Source: a virus. From it: 24,491 nt of DNA. A model generated the notes under the pieces. The model was given only the letters and a program-made list of their open reading frames with translations. It was not told the origin of the DNA and did not search any database. Numbering within the stretch: the first letter of the stretch is position 1; every line of letters begins with the position of its first letter. The stretch is from IMG/VR virus record IMGVR_UViG_3300030108_001243, positions 1 to 24,491 of that record. One strand, 5' to 3'. Below are positions 22,770 through 24,491 of this stretch, piece by piece. The translations under genes and the position numbers were made by a program.

Positions 22770-22803
22770 TTGACATTTTTGTGGGAAATTCCCATGTTAT
22801 AAG
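22770..22803 (+). promoter_or_regulatory. Promoter region of the rightward replication genes
   Basis: A consensus -35 TTGACA (22770-22775) lies upstream of an extended -10, TG-T-TATAAG (22795-22803). The spacing is 22 bases, longer than the usual 17, so the extended -10 may work largely on its own or with help from an activator. The dyad at 22782-22794 lies between the two boxes. The next gene starts at 22830, behind a GAGGTG ribosome binding site. Confidence 0.5.
22782..22794. promoter_or_regulatory. Perfect palindrome, likely operator 2
   Basis: TGGGAA and TTCCCA form a perfect palindrome around one central base, placed between the -35 and -10 boxes of the replication-gene promoter. It uses the same GGGA/TCCC core as the dyad at 22421-22437, but the half-sites are arranged in the opposite order (TGGGA first), so it is not simply the same site. 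Confidence 0.5.
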
Positions 22804-22829
22804 TTCCTAACAATTATATGAGGTGTACT

Positions 22830-23252
22830 ATGTCAAAAGTAGAATACATTGAAAAGTTTAATCTTGCTGAAACACAAGCACGATTAAATGAAAATCTTAA
22901 AAAGGCTCAGAAAGATTTACAAGACTTTAATAAGTATCTTGAAGAGCGTTATACACAACGGGCACAACAAGTTCTAAATGATAGCGGTAAAGACTTTGGT
23001 ACTGCTAATCTTTTAGAGGGTAATACGCAGGTCAAAGTAGAGTTGCGTAAAAAGGTAGCTTGGGATCAAGAGGGCTTAATAAAGTATCTTAATACTTTAA
23101 AGCCTGAAGATGCAGATCACTTATCTAAGGTATCTGTTACCGTGCCTGAGTCAAAATATTCTAATGCTTTACCTGCTATTCAGCACGAACTTAAAAAGTT
23201 CCGTACTGTTTCGTTGCAGGGTGTAAAAGTTACATTCGAGGGAGAAGAATAA
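22830..23252 (+). CDS. 140-residue early protein of unknown function
   Basis: This protein uses the ATG at 22830, preceded by GAGGTG at six to seven bases. An in-frame ATG at 22818 overlaps that ribosome binding site and is less likely. Residues about 10-55 form a long charged helix, likely a coiled coil (with 'ARLNENLKKAQKDLQDF'). The C-terminal half has W-D-Q-E-G-L-I-K-Y-L and a terminal V-S-L-Q-G-V-K-V-T-F-E-G-E-E. I do not recognise a catalytic motif. It is the first gene after the putative promoter and is joined by TAATG to the ATPase gene, so it probably works in DNA replication or recombination, perhaps as an adaptor for the ATPase. Confidence 0.6.
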   Translation: MSKVEYIEKFNLAETQARLNENLKKAQKDLQDFNKYLEERYTQRAQQVLNDSGKDFGTANLLEGNTQVKVELRKKVAWDQEGLIKYLNTLKPEDADHLSKVSVTVPESKYSNALPAIQHELKKFRTVSLQGVKVTFEGEE

Positions 23253-24112
23253 TGTTAAAAATAATATCAGCCGACGAAAGAATGGCAGAAGAAAGAGGTC
23301 ATAAAATCGTTATTGGTGGACCAAGTGGTGTCGGTAAGACTAGCTTGGTTCGCACAATGGACTCAGAAAAAACTTTGTTTATGGATTTAGAAGCAGGAGA
23401 TGCCGCAATACAAGGGTGGCCTATAGATGTTATCCGCCCTAGAACATGGCAAGAATGTCGTGATTTTGCCTGTTATATTGGTGGTAGCAATCCTGCTTTG
23501 AATGATGATCAAGTCTATTCTAAAGCACACTATGAGCAACTCTGCAAAGAAAAGGGCAATCCGCAAGAATGGTTGGCAAAATATGACAGTATATTTATTG
23601 ATAGTATTACTGTAGCAGGTAGGTTGTGTTTTCAATGGTGTCAAAGTCAACCCGATTGCAAAACTTCTAACGGCAGGCTCGATACTCGAGCCGCCTACGG
23701 TATGCAGGGTCGTGAAATGATGGCTTGGCTAACGCATTTGCAACATATTAGAGATAAGAATGTTGTATTTGTTGGTATATTAGATAGTCGCACAGACGAC
23801 TACGGTAGACCAATACATGATTTACAAATAGAAGGCTCTAAGACGGGTCGTGAACTACCAGGGATTGTGGACGAAGTTATTACTATGGCAATAATGCCAG
23901 GTGATGAAAACACTCCACCATACCGTGCGTTTGTATGTCATACTCTAAACGAATGGAATTATCCTGCAAAGGATAGATCGGGTTGTTTAGATTTGTTAGA
24001 ACCACCTCACTTAGGTAATCTGTTAAAAAAGATGTCAGGTAACACTAAGGCAGAGGATCGTTTGTTAACTTTTAGTTTATTAAATAAAAATAATGGAGAG
24101 GTAAATGCTTAA
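23252..24112 (+). CDS. AAA_24/Sak4-like phage ATPase
   Basis: This is a 286-residue P-loop ATPase. Walker A is G-G-P-S-G-V-G-K-T-S (22-31), and Walker B is Y-D-S-I-F-I-D-S (111-118). V-V-F-V-G-I-L-D-S-R (171-180) is a later core strand, and G-R-E-L-P-G-I-V-D-E-V (199-209) is typical of the phage nucleotide-binding AAA_24 family. That family is related to RecA and includes the Sak4-like single-strand annealing proteins that work with phage SSB proteins in recombination. The following gene encodes an SSB-like accessory protein, which supports this reading. It overlaps its neighbours by TAATG upstream and by eight bases downstream. The exact activity (annealing or helicase loading) is not shown. 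Confidence 0.78.
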   Translation: MLKIISADERMAEERGHKIVIGGPSGVGKTSLVRTMDSEKTLFMDLEAGDAAIQGWPIDVIRPRTWQECRDFACYIGGSNPALNDDQVYSKAHYEQLCKEKGNPQEWLAKYDSIFIDSITVAGRLCFQWCQSQPDCKTSNGRLDTRAAYGMQGREMMAWLTHLQHIRDKNVVFVGILDSRTDDYGRPIHDLQIEGSKTGRELPGIVDEVITMAIMPGDENTPPYRAFVCHTLNEWNYPAKDRSGCLDLLEPPHLGNLLKKMSGNTKAEDRLLTFSLLNKNNGEVNA

Positions 24113-24491
24113 TTTTAATGACGTAGAACCCGATAAGGGATTAGAACCACTAGAACTTATACCTGCGAATACTGTTGCAAGGGTAACTCTAAAGATTGAA
24201 GAGGGTCAAATTGAGATACCCGAGTTTGGTCAAGGTAATTTTTTTCGTGCAAGTGCTACAACAAAAGCAAAATGGTTGCCTATTGAGTTTACTATTACAA
24301 GCGGTAAACACAAAGGACGTAAGTTATGGCACAAATTGTTTGTTGATGGCGATAAGATTGCCGAGGGTGGTATGCCACAAGCTAAACAGATTGGTTTGCG
24401 TACCATGCGTTCTATTTTAGAAAGTGCCCGTCAAATCCGTACTGATGATATGTCGCCTGAAGCAAATGCTAAGAGACAAATAAATTCTATC
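24105..24491 (+). CDS. Phage ssDNA-associated/recombination accessory protein (partial)
   Basis: This is a partial reading frame of 129 codons, running off the right edge. It starts M-L-N-F-N-D-V-E-P-D-K-G-L-E-P-L-E-L-I-P-A-N-T-V-A-R-V (1-27). The middle has L-P-I-E-F-T-I-T-S-G-K-H-K-G-R-K-L-W-H-K (58-77), and L-R-T-M-R-S-I-L-E-S-A-R-Q-I-R-T-D-D-M-S-P-E-A (98-120) follows. I recall this pattern from proteins encoded beside Sak4-like ATPases in alphaproteobacterial phages; some related families (DUF669/DUF2815 type) are thought to bind ssDNA. The start overlaps the end of the ATPase gene by eight bases, behind a GGAGAGG ribosome binding site. A close functional link with the ATPase is likely. 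Confidence 0.66.
   Translation, partial: MLNFNDVEPDKGLEPLELIPANTVARVTLKIEEGQIEIPEFGQGNFFRASATTKAKWLPIEFTITSGKHKGRKLWHKLFVDGDKIAEGGMPQAKQIGLRTMRSILESARQIRTDDMSPEANAKRQINSI

Noticed and set aside
22741-22780. A-run, short loop and T-run after the DUF1064 gene as a terminator
   Set aside because: The possible stem is only A-T pairs with no G-C part, and the region overlaps the promoter's -35 box.
24196-24420. 74-aa open frame on the plus strand near the right edge
   Set aside because: The frame starting at 24105 covers the region, overlaps the ATPase gene in the usual way and has a recognisable family pattern.
1-24491. tRNA genes, integrase, attachment sites or insertion sequences
   Set aside because: I saw no cloverleaf-type sequence, no recombinase motif and no inverted-repeat-flanked transposase on either strand.

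Overview
The window is a compact, strongly AT-rich stretch of a tailed bacteriophage (Caudoviricetes). The pattern of structural proteins fits a marine, short-tailed (podovirus-like) phage. From memory, the gene families are those of pelagiphages, SAR116/HMO-2011-like phages and uncultured marine phages, but no database search was possible. The signs are two adaptor-type connector proteins, a nozzle-like protein, a large set of glycine-rich ejection (internal virion) proteins, cyanophage/pelagiphage-style fibres with TxxELNxxDGVT repeats, and no tape-measure, sheath or long-tail tube gene. There is no host gene, tRNA, insertion sequence or CRISPR array.

Layout: (1) 5-2224, the end of the head/connector module: a small membrane protein, a first adaptor-like protein, a small virion protein, and a second adaptor-like protein carrying an inserted beta domain. 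(2) 2235-12296, a 10 kb island of about eleven fibre, receptor-binding, small virion and fibre-chaperone genes. It includes two fibre-tip plus chaperone pairs that are paralogous, a C1q-like head, a 742-aa fibre with 39-bp tandem repeats and a fibre ending in an S74 self-cleaving chaperone domain. (3) 12296-21573, a large nozzle-type tail protein, a 52-aa gene, a small virion protein, and four ejection/internal virion proteins (310, 351, 556 and 989 aa). (4) 21573-22019, a GH24 T4-type endolysin. (5) 22009-22379, a short leftward operon of a ribbon-helix-helix (RHH) regulator and a 60-aa partner. (6) 22398 to the right edge, rightward genes for a DUF1064 PD-(D/E)XK nuclease, an unknown 140-aa protein, an AAA_24/Sak4-like ATPase and a partial protein resembling phage ssDNA-associated accessory proteins. 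This is the start of the DNA replication/recombination module.

The structural genes form one tightly packed rightward unit, with eleven visible stop/start overlaps of the TAATG type, so translation is probably coupled. The connectors, nozzle and fibres build the tail. The ejection proteins are packaged and form the DNA channel through the envelope. The endolysin ends the late block. The most suggestive regulatory feature lies in the short leftward island. The RHH gene's own promoter carries a perfect TCCCATA/TATGGGA dyad, and the promoter of the rightward replication genes carries a second perfect dyad made of TGGGAA/TTCCCA. This suggests, as inference, that the RHH protein regulates itself and the early genes.
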